NCBI GenBank assembly: GCA_041874725.1
Contig: CP097466.1
Span: 3,658,001-3,722,000, forward strand
DNA length: 64,000 nucleotides
Source of the DNA: Duganella sp. BuS-21
Lineage (GTDB): Bacteria; Pseudomonadota; Gammaproteobacteria; Burkholderiales; Burkholderiaceae_D
Reading direction: 5' to 3'
A program made the translations under genes and the position numbers. The notes under the pieces were generated by a model. It worked only from the letters and a program-made list of their open reading frames with translations, had not been told where the DNA came from and made no database searches. Shown here piece by piece: positions 34,632 to 43,447 of this stretch. Positions within the stretch are counted from its first letter, which is position 1. Every line of letters starts with the position of its first letter.

Positions 34632-36470
34632 TTAAAACCACGCGTCGCGCATATCGAGCGTGGTGGTATCTATGCTGGCCAGCAGCTCCAACTGCGGCCC
34701 GACTTTCGGCAATTCCCAGCGGAAGAAATAACGGCAGGCTTGCAGCTTACCGCGATAAAAATCGGGATCGTTTTCCAGCGACGCCGCAGCCAGCAGCGCC
34801 TGCTGCAGCCAGATCCACGCAACCACCACGTGGCCGCATGCTTCCAGATAGATGCTGGCGTTGGCCAGCGTCTTGTTCATGTCGCCGACAGCATACAGCT
34901 TCTGCGTCACTTGTTCCAAGGCCGCCCACGCGCCTTCCAACTCGCCGGCGTGCGCCAGCAGTTCCCGGCTGATTTCCGCCATGCCGGCCGGCGCAGTCTC
35001 CGGTGCGCCGACGCTGCCACGCACTTTGCGCACCGTCTTGCGCACTTCCGCACCCAAGGCCTTGAACAAGGCGCCCTCTTGCATGGACACCTTGCGTCCC
35101 AGCAGGTCCAGCCCATGAATGCCGTGCGTGCCTTCGTGAATCGCGTTCAACCGGTTGTCGCGGTAGAACTGTTCGACGTTGTACTCGCGCGTGTAGCCAT
35201 AACCGCCGTGCACCTGAATCGCCAGGCTGTTGGCCTCCACCGCCCACTGCGACGGCCACGACTTGGTGATCGGCGTCAGGAAGTCCAGCAACCGCGCCGC
35301 GTGTTCGCGCGCTTCCGGCGTTTCCGCGCTGTGCTGCTCATCGACCAGGCGGGCGCTGTACAGCACCAGGCCCAGTGCGCCTTCCACGTAAGCCTTCTGC
35401 GCCAGCAGCATGCGCCGGACGTCGGTGTGCTCGATGATCGGCAGCTGCGGCTGCGCCGGATCTTTCTGCGCCGGATGACGGCCCTGCGGCCGGTTGCGCG
35501 CATAGTCCAGCGCATGCAGATAGCCGGTATAGCCGAGCACCGCCGCACCGAGGCCGACGCCGATGCGCGCCTCGTTCATCATGTGGAACATATTGGCCAG
35601 ACCCTGATGCGGCTTGCCGACCAGGTAGCCGATGGCGCCGCCCTTCTCGCCGAAGTTCAGCAGGCAGTTGGTGGTGCCGCGATTGCCCATCTTGTGATTC
35701 AGGCCGGCCAGCGCCACGTCGTTGCGCTCGCCCAGGCTGCCGTCGTCGTTGACCAGGAACTTCGGCACAATGAATAGCGAGATGCCTTTCACGCCAGGAA
35801 TCAGCTTGCCATCCTGGCCCGGAATCTTGGCCAGCACCAGGTGGACGATGTTTTCCGCCAGCTCATGCTCGCCGGCCGAAATCCACATCTTGTTGCCGCT
35901 CAGGCGGTACTGGTGCTCGCCGTCCGGCACGGCGCGGGTGGTGATGTCCGACAGGCTGGAGCCGGCTTGCGGCTCGGACAGGCACATGGTGCCGAAGAAG
36001 CGCCCTTCCAGCATCGGGTTGACGAAGCGCTTGATCTGGTCCGGCGTACCGCACTTGAGCAAGGTGTTGGCGTTGCTCATGGTCAGGAAGGTGTAGGCCG
36101 AGGTGCTGACGTTGGCGGCGGTGAAGTAAGCGGCCAGCACCTTCTCCACCACCACCGGCAACTGCATGCCGCCGCGCTCGTAGTCCTGCCCGGCGGCCAT
36201 CAGGCCGGCGGCGCTGAAGGCGTCCAGCGCCATTTTCACCTCCGGAATGATGCGCACCTTGCCGTCCACCACGTGCGGCTCGTTGCTGTCCGCCTTCTTG
36301 TTGTGCGTGGCAAACAGGTCGGTGGCCAGACGCTCAGCCGTATCGATGGCGGCGTCGAAAGTCTCGCGATTGTGGTCCTGGAAGCGGTCGCGCCGCGTCA
36401 GCGCCTCCGCATCCAGCCATTCGTACAGCATGAACGCCAGATCGCGGCGCGACAGAATGGTCGAGTCCAT
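34632..36470 (-). CDS. Acyl-CoA dehydrogenase (large C-terminal type)
   Basis: An FAD enzyme that makes the 2,3 double bond of acyl-CoA. 612 residues, longer than the 380-residue mitochondrial type. Middle domain: GTMCLSEPQAGSSLSDITTR (about 155-174) and KMWISAGEHEL; C-terminal domain: ARIGVGLGAAVLGYTGYLHA, VHGGYGYTREYNVEQFYRDN and IHEGTHGIHGLDLLGRK, then a further 120-residue helical extension. Matches the DmdC/PA0506-like group used in beta-oxidation. ATG 36470 lies 5 bases after the thiolase stop. Electron transfer would go to ETF. Confidence 0.92.
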   Translation of the reverse strand: MDSTILSRRDLAFMLYEWLDAEALTRRDRFQDHNRETFDAAIDTAERLATDLFATHNKKADSNEPHVVDGKVRIIPEVKMALDAFSAAGLMAAGQDYERGGMQLPVVVEKVLAAYFTAANVSTSAYTFLTMSNANTLLKCGTPDQIKRFVNPMLEGRFFGTMCLSEPQAGSSLSDITTRAVPDGEHQYRLSGNKMWISAGEHELAENIVHLVLAKIPGQDGKLIPGVKGISLFIVPKFLVNDDGSLGERNDVALAGLNHKMGNRGTTNCLLNFGEKGGAIGYLVGKPHQGLANMFHMMNEARIGVGLGAAVLGYTGYLHALDYARNRPQGRHPAQKDPAQPQLPIIEHTDVRRMLLAQKAYVEGALGLVLYSARLVDEQHSAETPEAREHAARLLDFLTPITKSWPSQWAVEANSLAIQVHGGYGYTREYNVEQFYRDNRLNAIHEGTHGIHGLDLLGRKVSMQEGALFKALGAEVRKTVRKVRGSVGAPETAPAGMAEISRELLAHAGELEGAWAALEQVTQKLYAVGDMNKTLANASIYLEACGHVVVAWIWLQQALLAAASLENDPDFYRGKLQACRYFFRWELPKVGPQLELLASIDTTTLDMRDAWF

Positions 36471-36475
36471 GCGGC

Positions 36476-37654
36476 TTACACCACTTCGAACAGGCCTGCC
36501 GCTCCCTGGCCGCCACCGATACACATCGTGACCACCACATATTTGACGCCGCGTCGCTTGCCCTCGATCAGCGCATGGCCGACCAGGCGCGCGCCCGATA
36601 CGCCATAAGGGTGACCGACCGCGATGGCGCCGCCGTTCACATTCAGGCGGTCCATCGGGATGCCCAGCTTGTCGGCGCAATACAGCACCTGCACGGCGAA
36701 GGCTTCATTCAGCTCCCACAGGCCGATGTCTTCCACCTTCAGGCCGGCTTTCTTCAGCAGCTTGGGAATGGCGAACACGGGGCCGATGCCCATTTCATCC
36801 GGCTCGCAACCGGCCACGGCGAAACCACGGAACACGCCCAGCGGTTGCAAACCCTTGGCGGCGGCGACGTCGGCGCTCATCACGATGGACATCGAGCCGC
36901 CGTCCGAGAACTGGCTGGCGTTGCCGGCGCTGATCACGCCGCCGGGAACGGCAGTGCGGATCTTCGATACGCCTTCATATGTCGTATCGGCGCGTATGCC
37001 CTCATCGGCGGAGATCGTCACTTCGCGCGACAGCAGCTGGCCCGAAGTCTTGTCCGCCACGCCCATCACGGTGGTCATCGGCACGATTTCGGCGTCGAAC
37101 AGGCCGGCGGCCTGGGCGGCGGCGGCGCGCTGCTGGCTCTGCACGCCGTACTCATCCTGACGCTCGCGGCTGATGTGGTAGCGCTTGGCCACGGTCTCGG
37201 CGGTTTGCAGCATCGGCCAATAGATTTCAGGCTTGTGCTGCGACAGCCAGACTTCCTTGTACATGTGCATATTCATTTCCTGCTGCACGCAGGAGATCGA
37301 CTCGACGCCGCCGGCCGCATAAATATCGCCTTCGCCCGCGATGATGCGCTGGGCGGCGGTGGCGATGGTCTGCAGGCCGGACGAGCAGAAACGGTTGATG
37401 GTCATGCCGGCGGTGGTTACCGGGCAGCCGCCGCGTAGGGCGATCTGGCGCGCGATGTTGCCGCCGGTGGCACCTTCGGGATTGGCGCAGCCGACCAGCA
37501 CATCCTCGACTTCGCCAGCCTCGATGCCGGCGCGGGCGATGGCCGCCTGCAGCACATGACCGCCCAGCGTGGCGCCGTGCGTCATGTTGAACGCGCCCTT
37601 CCAGGACTTGGCCAGACCCGTGCGGGCGGTAGATACAATGACGGCGTCGATCAT
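36476..37654 (-). CDS. Acetyl-CoA acyltransferase (thiolase)
   Basis: A 392-residue thiolase: cleaves 3-ketoacyl-CoA or condenses acetyl-CoA. Active-site Cys in [14 protein letters not shown] (about 84-97, Cys90), [32 protein letters not shown] (His) and [16 protein letters not shown] (second Cys). The usual GxGHPLGxSG reads GHPYGVSG. First gene of the operon thiolase - acyl-CoA dehydrogenase - SDR - MDR - SDR - GNAT. A hydratase/3-hydroxyacyl-CoA dehydrogenase (FadB) is not in the cluster. Confidence 0.94.
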   Translation of the reverse strand: MIDAVIVSTARTGLAKSWKGAFNMTHGATLGGHVLQAAIARAGIEAGEVEDVLVGCANPEGATGGNIARQIALRGGCPVTTAGMTINRFCSSGLQTIATAAQRIIAGEGDIYAAGGVESISCVQQEMNMHMYKEVWLSQHKPEIYWPMLQTAETVAKRYHISRERQDEYGVQSQQRAAAAQAAGLFDAEIVPMTTVMGVADKTSGQLLSREVTISADEGIRADTTYEGVSKIRTAVPGGVISAGNASQFSDGGSMSIVMSADVAAAKGLQPLGVFRGFAVAGCEPDEMGIGPVFAIPKLLKKAGLKVEDIGLWELNEAFAVQVLYCADKLGIPMDRLNVNGGAIAVGHPYGVSGARLVGHALIEGKRRGVKYVVVTMCIGGGQGAAGLFEVV

Positions 37655-37740
37655 GAGAGTCTCCTATGGAATGTGGTGTTATTCGGACCAGAATAGCACA
37701 ATATAGTACGGTCGTTCGCAAATATTTGTGGCGTTGCAGT

Positions 37741-37784
37741 GTAAGTTTCGCGTAAGTTTGGTGCAAGAATGCCGTAAGGTTAAG
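37741..37784. repeat. Four direct repeats with an 11-bp period upstream of the MFS gene
   Basis: GTAAGTTTCGC, GTAAGTTTGGT, GCAAGAATGCC and GTAAGGTTAAG follow one another with an exact 11-base period, so each unit lies on the same face of the helix. This is the usual geometry of OmpR/PhoB-type response regulator sites. The block is 86 bases upstream of the MFS ATG at 37870 and lies in the divergent gap to the thiolase gene. Unit 3 is weak. Confidence 0.45.
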
Positions 37785-37869
37785 GGGGCAGACTGGGCGC
37801 AAGCTGACGAAGTAGTAACTATCGCGGCTGGGGAAAAACATCCTACAAAATCAAAAGGAGACACACATT

Positions 37870-39561
37870 ATGGCAAATACAGGAACAGCCGACCCGCGCG
37901 CTGCGGCCAAGGCGCCGATCACTGCCGAGGAACGCAAGGTCATCTTTGCATCCTCGCTCGGCACCGTCTTCGAATGGTACGATTTCTACCTGTACGGTTC
38001 GCTCGCACCGATCATCGCCAAGCAGTTCTTTATTGGCGACCCCAACACCACCTTCATTTTCGCACTGCTGGCGTTTGCCGCCGGTTTCATCGTACGTCCG
38101 TTCGGCGCGGTGGTCTTCGGCCGCCTCGGCGACATGATCGGCCGTAAATACACCTTCCTGATCACCATCCTGATCATGGGTGCTTCCACCTTTGTGGTCG
38201 GCTTGCTACCCGGGTACGCGGCCATCGGCATTGCGGCGCCCATCATCCTTGTCACACTGCGGATCTTGCAGGGGCTGGCGCTGGGCGGCGAATACGGCGG
38301 TGCAGCAACCTATGTGGCGGAACATGCGCCGCACGGCAAGCGCGGCTCCTTCACGTCCTGGATTCAAACCACCGCGACTTTGGGCCTGTTCCTGTCGCTG
38401 CTGGTGATTCTGGGCACCCGCACCGCCATTGGCGAGGAAGCGTTCCAGGCCTGGGGCTGGCGCGTGCCGTTCCTGGTCTCGGTGCTGCTGCTGGGCATCT
38501 CGGTGTGGATCCGCCTGTCGATGAATGAATCGCCGGCCTTCGCCAAGATGAAAGCCGAAGGCAAGACCTCGAAAGCGCCGCTGACCGAAGCCTTCGGTCA
38601 ATGGAAAAACCTGAAAATCGTGATCCTGGCGTTGATCGGTCTGACCATGGGCCAGGCGGTGGTCTGGTACACCGGCCAGTTCTACGCCCTGTTCTTCATG
38701 ACCCAGGTGCTCAAGATCGACGGCGCCAGCGCCAACGTCATGACCGCGCTGTCGCTGATCCTGGCCACGCCGTTCTTCGTGATCTTCGGTATGCTGTCGG
38801 ACAGGATTGGCCGCAAATACATCATCCTGGGCGGTTGCGTGATTGCCGCCGCCACCTACTTCCCGCTGTTCGCCGCCCTGACCCACTACGGTAACCCGCA
38901 GTTGGAAGCAGCGCTGAAGAACTCGCCGGTGGTGGTGTATGCCGATCCTGCCTCGTGCAACTTCCAGTTCAACCCAACGGGCCAGAAGAAATTCACGACC
39001 TCGTGCGACATCGCGACCAGCATCCTGTCCAACGCTTCGGTGGCTTACACCAAGCAGGACGCACCGGCCGGCAGCGTTGCCAAGATCAAAGTGGGCGACA
39101 AGGAAATCAACACCTTCAATGCGGTGCTGACCCCGGACGGCCTGGCCTTCGACAAAGCCTCCAAGGATGCTGATGCAGCGCTGAAGAAAGAAGTTGCCGG
39201 CGCAGTCAAAGCGGCCGGCTACCCAGCCAAGGCGGACGAAGCGCAGATCAACAAGCCGATGATGGTATTGATCCTGTTCATCCTGGTGCTGTACGTGACC
39301 ATGGTGTACGGCCCGATCGCCGCCATGCTGGTGGAAATGTTCCCGACCCGCATCCGCTACACCTCGATGTCGCTGCCGTATCACATCGGCAACGGCTGGT
39401 TCGGCGGCCTGCTGCCGACGATCTCGTTCGCGCTGGTGGCGTTCAAGGGCGATATTTACTACGGCTTGTGGTATCCGATCATCATTGCGCTGATTACTGC
39501 CGTGATCGGTCTGTTGTTCGTGGGTGAAACCAAGGATAACAACATCTACGCGGCGGACTAA
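37870..39561 (+). CDS. MFS transporter, MHS/ProP-like, with extra periplasmic domain
   Basis: A secondary carrier of the metabolite:H+ symporter group, 563 residues. Family motifs: GTVFEWYDFYLYGSLAPIIA (about 34-53), FGRLGDMIGRKYTFL, and GGEYGGAATYVAEHAPHGKR. It has 12 predicted helices, but between helix 8 or 9 and the following helix lies a soluble stretch of about 115 residues (about 340-460: PVVVYADPASCNFQFNPTG, then ATSILSNASVAYTKQDAPAG) with two Cys that may form a disulfide. Such an insert is found in a subset of betaproteobacterial homologues. A strong AAAAGGAG Shine-Dalgarno precedes the ATG. Substrate (organic acid or betaine) unknown. Confidence 0.88.
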   Translation: MANTGTADPRAAAKAPITAEERKVIFASSLGTVFEWYDFYLYGSLAPIIAKQFFIGDPNTTFIFALLAFAAGFIVRPFGAVVFGRLGDMIGRKYTFLITILIMGASTFVVGLLPGYAAIGIAAPIILVTLRILQGLALGGEYGGAATYVAEHAPHGKRGSFTSWIQTTATLGLFLSLLVILGTRTAIGEEAFQAWGWRVPFLVSVLLLGISVWIRLSMNESPAFAKMKAEGKTSKAPLTEAFGQWKNLKIVILALIGLTMGQAVVWYTGQFYALFFMTQVLKIDGASANVMTALSLILATPFFVIFGMLSDRIGRKYIILGGCVIAAATYFPLFAALTHYGNPQLEAALKNSPVVVYADPASCNFQFNPTGQKKFTTSCDIATSILSNASVAYTKQDAPAGSVAKIKVGDKEINTFNAVLTPDGLAFDKASKDADAALKKEVAGAVKAAGYPAKADEAQINKPMMVLILFILVLYVTMVYGPIAAMLVEMFPTRIRYTSMSLPYHIGNGWFGGLLPTISFALVAFKGDIYYGLWYPIIIALITAVIGLLFVGETKDNNIYAAD

Positions 39562-39591
39562 GCCGCCTTAGCGGCGGACGGTACCGGCGGA

Positions 39592-39659
39592 ACCCGCACA
39601 CCGCTGCGGCTCAGGGTCGGACCCCGTACGGGGTCCGACCCTTTCGTTTGGGGTGCTGC
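39592..39659. repeat. Dispersed palindromic repeat, copy B (perfect 30-bp palindrome)
   Basis: ACACCGCTGCGG is followed by a perfect 30-bp palindrome at 39613-39642 (arms AGGGTCGGACCCCGT and its complement) and then TTTCGTTTGGGGTGCTG. It lies between the convergent stops of the MFS carrier (39561) and the RegA-type gene (39723), where a strong hairpin next to T-rich sequence could end transcription from both sides. Related copies are A (30922), C (49531) and D (48037). Confidence 0.85.
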
Positions 39660-39722
39660 AAACATTGCCGATAGACGTTGCGACTGCTCCGCCGCCTTAC
39701 CCCGCCTCGCGCACCCTGCCGC

Positions 39723-40262
39723 TCATTTGACCCTCTGCTTTTCCAGCTTGCGCGCCAGCGTGCGGCGGTGCATGCCCAGCCGGCGCGCGGCTTCCGAGAT
39801 GTTGAAGTCGGTTTCCGCCAGCACCGCATGGATGTGCTCCCACTCCAGCGTTTTCACCGACGTCGCGCGCGTGGTCAATTCCAACTCGGCCGCGCCCGCC
39901 ACGTGTTCGAACGCGGCTTCGATGTCGTCCGTGTTCGACGGCTTGGCCAGATATTGGCACGCGCCCAGCTTGATCGCTTCCACCGCCGTGTTGATGCTCG
40001 CGAAACCGGTCAGCACCACGATCAGCATCTCTGGATCATGCTCGTGCAGCATCTGCACGCAGGCCAGGCCGGAGGAGTTGCCCTTCAGTTTCAAGTCCAC
40101 CACCGCATAGCCAGGCGTGTGATCGACCAACATCGCGCTGGCTTCGTCCACATTTTCCGCCAGCAGCACCTTGTAGCCGCGACGCTCGAAAGACCGTCCC
40201 AGGGTACGGGCAAAGGCCGCGTCGTCTTCCACCAGCAGCAATACGCGCTCTTCTGTTGTCAT
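39723..40262 (-). CDS. regA: RegA/PrrA/RoxR-type response regulator
   Basis: A 179-residue single-domain receiver plus Fis-type HTH. Receiver Asp56 in YAVVDLKLKG, acidic pair ED at 12-13, conserved Lys in YLAKPSNTDD. The HTH at the end, NISEAARRLGMHRRTLARKL (about 155-174), is the highly conserved RegA/PrrA/ActR DNA-binding helix. It pairs with the RegB-type kinase 6 bases upstream and should switch redox-responsive genes such as the adjacent cyo operon. Confidence 0.93.
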   Translation of the reverse strand: MTTEERVLLLVEDDAAFARTLGRSFERRGYKVLLAENVDEASAMLVDHTPGYAVVDLKLKGNSSGLACVQMLHEHDPEMLIVVLTGFASINTAVEAIKLGACQYLAKPSNTDDIEAAFEHVAGAAELELTTRATSVKTLEWEHIHAVLAETDFNISEAARRLGMHRRTLARKLEKQRVK

Positions 40263-40268
40263 GTCGTT

Positions 40269-41636
40269 TTATTGATGTTCCGATTTGATTTCAATGGCGG
40301 ACAAGGGCAGCGTCAGCCGCACCATTGCTCCGCCCTGCTCCAGGTTGGTCGCCGTGACTTCGCCGCCCAGCGTGCGCGCCACGTTCACCACCAGGAACAA
40401 GCCCAGTCCACCGCCGGGGCGGCCCTTGCTGGAGTTGTACGGCTTGCCGAATTGCGCCAGTATAGACGGATCGAAGCCCGTACCCCGGTCCGTCACCTGC
40501 AGCGCCAGCGTGTCGCGCTCCACTACCGCTTCCATGCGCAGCCATTGCGGCGACGCTTCCAGCGCATTGTCCAGCACGTTGCAGATCATTTGCTTGAGCG
40601 TGGAGTCCGATACCACCGGATGGTCCGGCGTGATCCGGTTGTAGAACTCGAACTCGACCACGGAGCGTCCCACGCGCCACTCTTCCGTCACTTCATGCAG
40701 GAAAGTGTTAATGGTGGTGGCCGCCGACGATTCGCCACGCGCTTCGCCGGCCGACAGCAGGATGCCGCTGACGATGGATTTGCAGCGCTTGAGCTGCGTT
40801 TGCATTTCCGCGATCTCTTCCAGCAGCACAGGATTGCTTTTGAATTCAGGCATGTGCTTCCAGTCGCCAAGGATCACCGCCAGCGTCGCCAGCGGCGTGC
40901 CCAGCTCGTGCGCGGCGCCCGAGGCCAGCAGGCCCATGCGCACGATGTGTTCTTCCTCGGCCGCCCGCTGACGCAGATCCGCCAGCTTGGCCGCGCTGCC
41001 GCGCATGTTCTGCGTGATCCGCGTGATGAAGATGACCAGCAGCGCCGCATCCAGAATGAAGCAGATCAGCATGCCCTGCACGTACAGGCTGAAGATGCCC
41101 AGCGCATGGTCCTGCGGCAGCGGCAGCGGTTCGGAGAACAGCGCCAGCCCGGCGATACAAGCGCCGGTGACGATGACGATGGTCCAGGTCGACCACGTCT
41201 CCAGCAGCACCGCGCCCAGGATCACGTGCAGCAGGTACAGGAAGACAAAGGGATTGGTGGCGCCACCGCTCAGGTAGAGCTGCGCCGTCAGGCTGGCCAC
41301 GTCCACCGTCAGCGCCAGCAGCAGTTCGCTGTTGGACACCACCTGGTTTTCCTGCCAGCGCAGAATGCTGGCGACGTTGAAGGCGATCAAGCACGCCAGT
41401 ACGTTCAGCATGGCCGGCATCGGCAACTGCACGCCCAGCAGGATCGACGCCGTGGCGATGGTGGTGATCTGGCCGATCACCGCGATCCAGCGCAGCTGGA
41501 TCAGCTGCTGCATGTTCTTGTGCCCGGCCGCCGAGGTAATCGTGTTGGCCGAGGCGTTCACCGCCGCCAGCGGTTCGACCACCGGCATGCCCGGCCGGCC
41601 ACGATCATAAGGATTAGGATTTTTGTTTGCGCGCAT
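40269..41636 (-). CDS. regB: RegB/PrrB/RoxS-type redox sensor histidine kinase
   Basis: An inner membrane sensor kinase of 455 residues. Six hydrophobic segments (about 50-205) carry the quinone-binding signature GGATNPF (about 124-130). The H-box is LLASGAAHELGTPLATLAVI (His243) and LKRCKSIVSGILLSAGEARG holds the redox-sensitive Cys of the family; N, G1 (TDRGTGFD) and G2 (GRPGGGLGLFLV) boxes follow. It should sense the quinone pool and phosphorylate the RegA-type regulator downstream. The start at 41636 overlaps the SURF1 gene by 23 bases; ATG 41588 is an alternative. Confidence 0.93.
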   Translation of the reverse strand: MRANKNPNPYDRGRPGMPVVEPLAAVNASANTITSAAGHKNMQQLIQLRWIAVIGQITTIATASILLGVQLPMPAMLNVLACLIAFNVASILRWQENQVVSNSELLLALTVDVASLTAQLYLSGGATNPFVFLYLLHVILGAVLLETWSTWTIVIVTGACIAGLALFSEPLPLPQDHALGIFSLYVQGMLICFILDAALLVIFITRITQNMRGSAAKLADLRQRAAEEEHIVRMGLLASGAAHELGTPLATLAVILGDWKHMPEFKSNPVLLEEIAEMQTQLKRCKSIVSGILLSAGEARGESSAATTINTFLHEVTEEWRVGRSVVEFEFYNRITPDHPVVSDSTLKQMICNVLDNALEASPQWLRMEAVVERDTLALQVTDRGTGFDPSILAQFGKPYNSSKGRPGGGLGLFLVVNVARTLGGEVTATNLEQGGAMVRLTLPLSAIEIKSEHQ

Positions 41637-42420
41637 CTCGGATTACCCATACGGCCGCAGCGGCCACCATCAGGGCCAGCGCGTACCAGGTGACAGCATA
41701 AACCAAGTGGTTGTTGACGAAGGAAATAACTGTCAGTCCGCCTGCCGGCTGCACTGCATCGCCTGCCGTCGCCACCGGCCCCGCCGCCTTGGCGCTGGCC
41801 GCGTCGGCATCGACGAAGTAAGGCGCCACCGGCGCAGCCGACAAGCCGCGCGCCATGGCGATGGCCTGGACCTCGCGCGTGTACCAATAATTACGCGCCG
41901 GTTCGTTGGCGCGCAGCTTGCCGGCGATCTCGCTCAGGCGCAGCAGGCCGGTGATCGACACCGTCGGTGCCGTCGCCGCCTTGCAGGCATCCTGTGCGGC
42001 GGCCGGCGGCGCCGGCTGCGGCTTCCAGCCACCCAGGCCGGCCGGGATGAAGCCGCGATTGATCATGACGATGCCGCCGTCGGCCGTGCACAGCGGCGTC
42101 ACCACCCAATAGCCGATGCCGCGCTCAAGCGAAGCCATCACCTGCGTGGTGGCGCCGTCGAGCAGCACGCCGCGCAGTTGCACCGCGCGGTAGTCGTCAG
42201 ACTCGGCGTTGAGTTGCGGCCATTGCGCCATTGTCGGCGCCGGCAGCGGTGCGCCATGCACACGCTGGTTGACGCGCTCGATCAGCGCCAGTTTCCATTG
42301 CAGCCTGTTCACCTGCCACGTCCCTAAAGCAAAAAACCCTGCGAACATCACCCCGGCCACGAGGGCCAGGATGACGCGCAGGGCGCGGGGACGTTGGCGC
42401 TGAGTCGCGCCCGTCATCAT
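41614..42420 (-). CDS. SURF1 family oxidase assembly protein
   Basis: An inner membrane protein with helices at both ends (about 12-31 and 240-260) and the SURF1 fold between: FALGTWQVNRLQWKLALIER, GYWVVTPLCTADGGIVMINR and GFIPAGLGG. SURF1 helps insert haem a into cytochrome c oxidase; here it lies directly after cyoD (ATGA overlap), a linkage seen in betaproteobacteria, so it probably serves the cyo quinol oxidase. cyoE, the haem O synthase normally last in cyo operons, is missing from this position. Confidence 0.92.
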   Translation of the reverse strand: MMTGATQRQRPRALRVILALVAGVMFAGFFALGTWQVNRLQWKLALIERVNQRVHGAPLPAPTMAQWPQLNAESDDYRAVQLRGVLLDGATTQVMASLERGIGYWVVTPLCTADGGIVMINRGFIPAGLGGWKPQPAPPAAAQDACKAATAPTVSITGLLRLSEIAGKLRANEPARNYWYTREVQAIAMARGLSAAPVAPYFVDADAASAKAAGPVATAGDAVQPAGGLTVISFVNNHLVYAVTWYALALMVAAAAVWVIRDARKQKS

Positions 42421-42821
42421 TGCATGTCTTGCATGTTGTGAACGTCGTTGCCCATCGACGGCATCATGTTCGCGTTCATGTGGTACATGACCCAGATCGA
42501 ACCGGCCAGTACGATGACCAGCAGCACCACCGTGAACACCGTGGCCAGCATCGACCAGCCGCCTTCTGCCTTGCCGTTCATATGCAGGAAGTAGACCATG
42601 TGCACGATCACCTGGATCGCGGCAAACGCCAGCACGACGATGGCGGTGGTGCTCGACTTGTCGAACGCATGGCTCATCACCAGCCAGAATGGAATCGCGG
42701 TCAGGATCACCGACAGCACGAAGCCGATCGCATAGTCCTTCAGGCTGCCGTGGTGGCCGTCGTCACCGTGACCATGATCGTCATGGTGGCCGTGCTCAGC
42801 GTGGTTGTGTGGTGCGCTCAT
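42417..42821 (-). CDS. cyoD: Cytochrome o ubiquinol oxidase subunit IV
   Basis: The small membrane subunit of the bo3 oxidase, 134 residues. A His-rich N-terminus (HAEHGHHDDHGHGDDGHHGS, about 6-25), then three membrane helices with FVLSVILTAIPFWLVM, VHMVYFLHMNGKAEGGW and VIVLAGSIWVMYHMNANM. ATG 42821 overlaps the cyoC stop by 4 bases and its stop overlaps the SURF1 start. The long His run at the N-terminus is more extreme than in E. coli and might bind metal. Confidence 0.92.
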   Translation of the reverse strand: MSAPHNHAEHGHHDDHGHGDDGHHGSLKDYAIGFVLSVILTAIPFWLVMSHAFDKSSTTAIVVLAFAAIQVIVHMVYFLHMNGKAEGGWSMLATVFTVVLLVIVLAGSIWVMYHMNANMMPSMGNDVHNMQDMQ

Positions 42822-43447
42822 GGCAGAACTCCCATCAAATAAACAAAGGTAAACACGCCGATCCAGATCACGTCCAGGAAGTGCCAGAACATCGACAGGC
42901 ACATCAGGCGACGCTTGTTTTCAGGCGTCAGGCCGTGCTTTTTCAGCTGGAACACCAGCGTGATCAGCCACAGCGTACCGAAGGTCACGTGCAGGCCGTG
43001 GGTGCCGACCAGCGCGAAGAACGAGCTCAGGAACGCGCTGCGTTGCGGACCGGCGCCTTCGTGGATCAGGTGCAGGAATTCATACATTTCCAGGTACAGG
43101 AACGCCAGGCCGAAGACGCCGGTGATCAGCAGCCAGACGATGGTGGCCTTCAGGTTCTTGCGCTGCGAAGCGATCATGGCGAAGCCATAGGTGATCGACG
43201 ACAGCAGCAGGAAGCCGGTATTGATGGCCACCAGCGACAGGTCGAACAGTTCCGCGCCCGACGGGCCGCCCGCATAGCTGCGGCCCAGGACTGCGTAAGC
43301 GGCGAACAGGCCTGCGAACAGCAGGCAGTCGCTCATCAGGTAGATCCAGAAGCCCAGCAGGGTGCCGTTTTCAGGATGGTGGTCACGCACGTAGTAACGC
43401 GCGCTTGGATCGGCGCTCACGGCGCCATTAGCGGTAATTTCAGACAT
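42818..43447 (-). CDS. cyoC: Cytochrome o ubiquinol oxidase subunit III
   Basis: A five-helix subunit III, 209 residues: [20 protein letters not shown] (about 30-49), [52 protein letters not shown] and [20 protein letters not shown]. Fits family length. It starts 8 bases inside the 3' end of cyoB and ends overlapping cyoD, so cyoABCD is fully coupled. Confidence 0.95.
   Translation of the reverse strand: MSEITANGAVSADPSARYYVRDHHPENGTLLGFWIYLMSDCLLFAGLFAAYAVLGRSYAGGPSGAELFDLSLVAINTGFLLLSSITYGFAMIASQRKNLKATIVWLLITGVFGLAFLYLEMYEFLHLIHEGAGPQRSAFLSSFFALVGTHGLHVTFGTLWLITLVFQLKKHGLTPENKRRLMCLSMFWHFLDVIWIGVFTFVYLMGVLP

Noticed and set aside
39592..39659. Insertion sequence end or transposon inverted repeat
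   Set aside because: No transposase or second inverted repeat at a fitting distance; the same short element recurs at several intergenic sites.
39678..41693. A 671-codon frame antisense to the RegA/RegB genes
   Set aside because: His/Gln/Arg-rich low-complexity translation; the minus strand encodes complete kinase and regulator domains.
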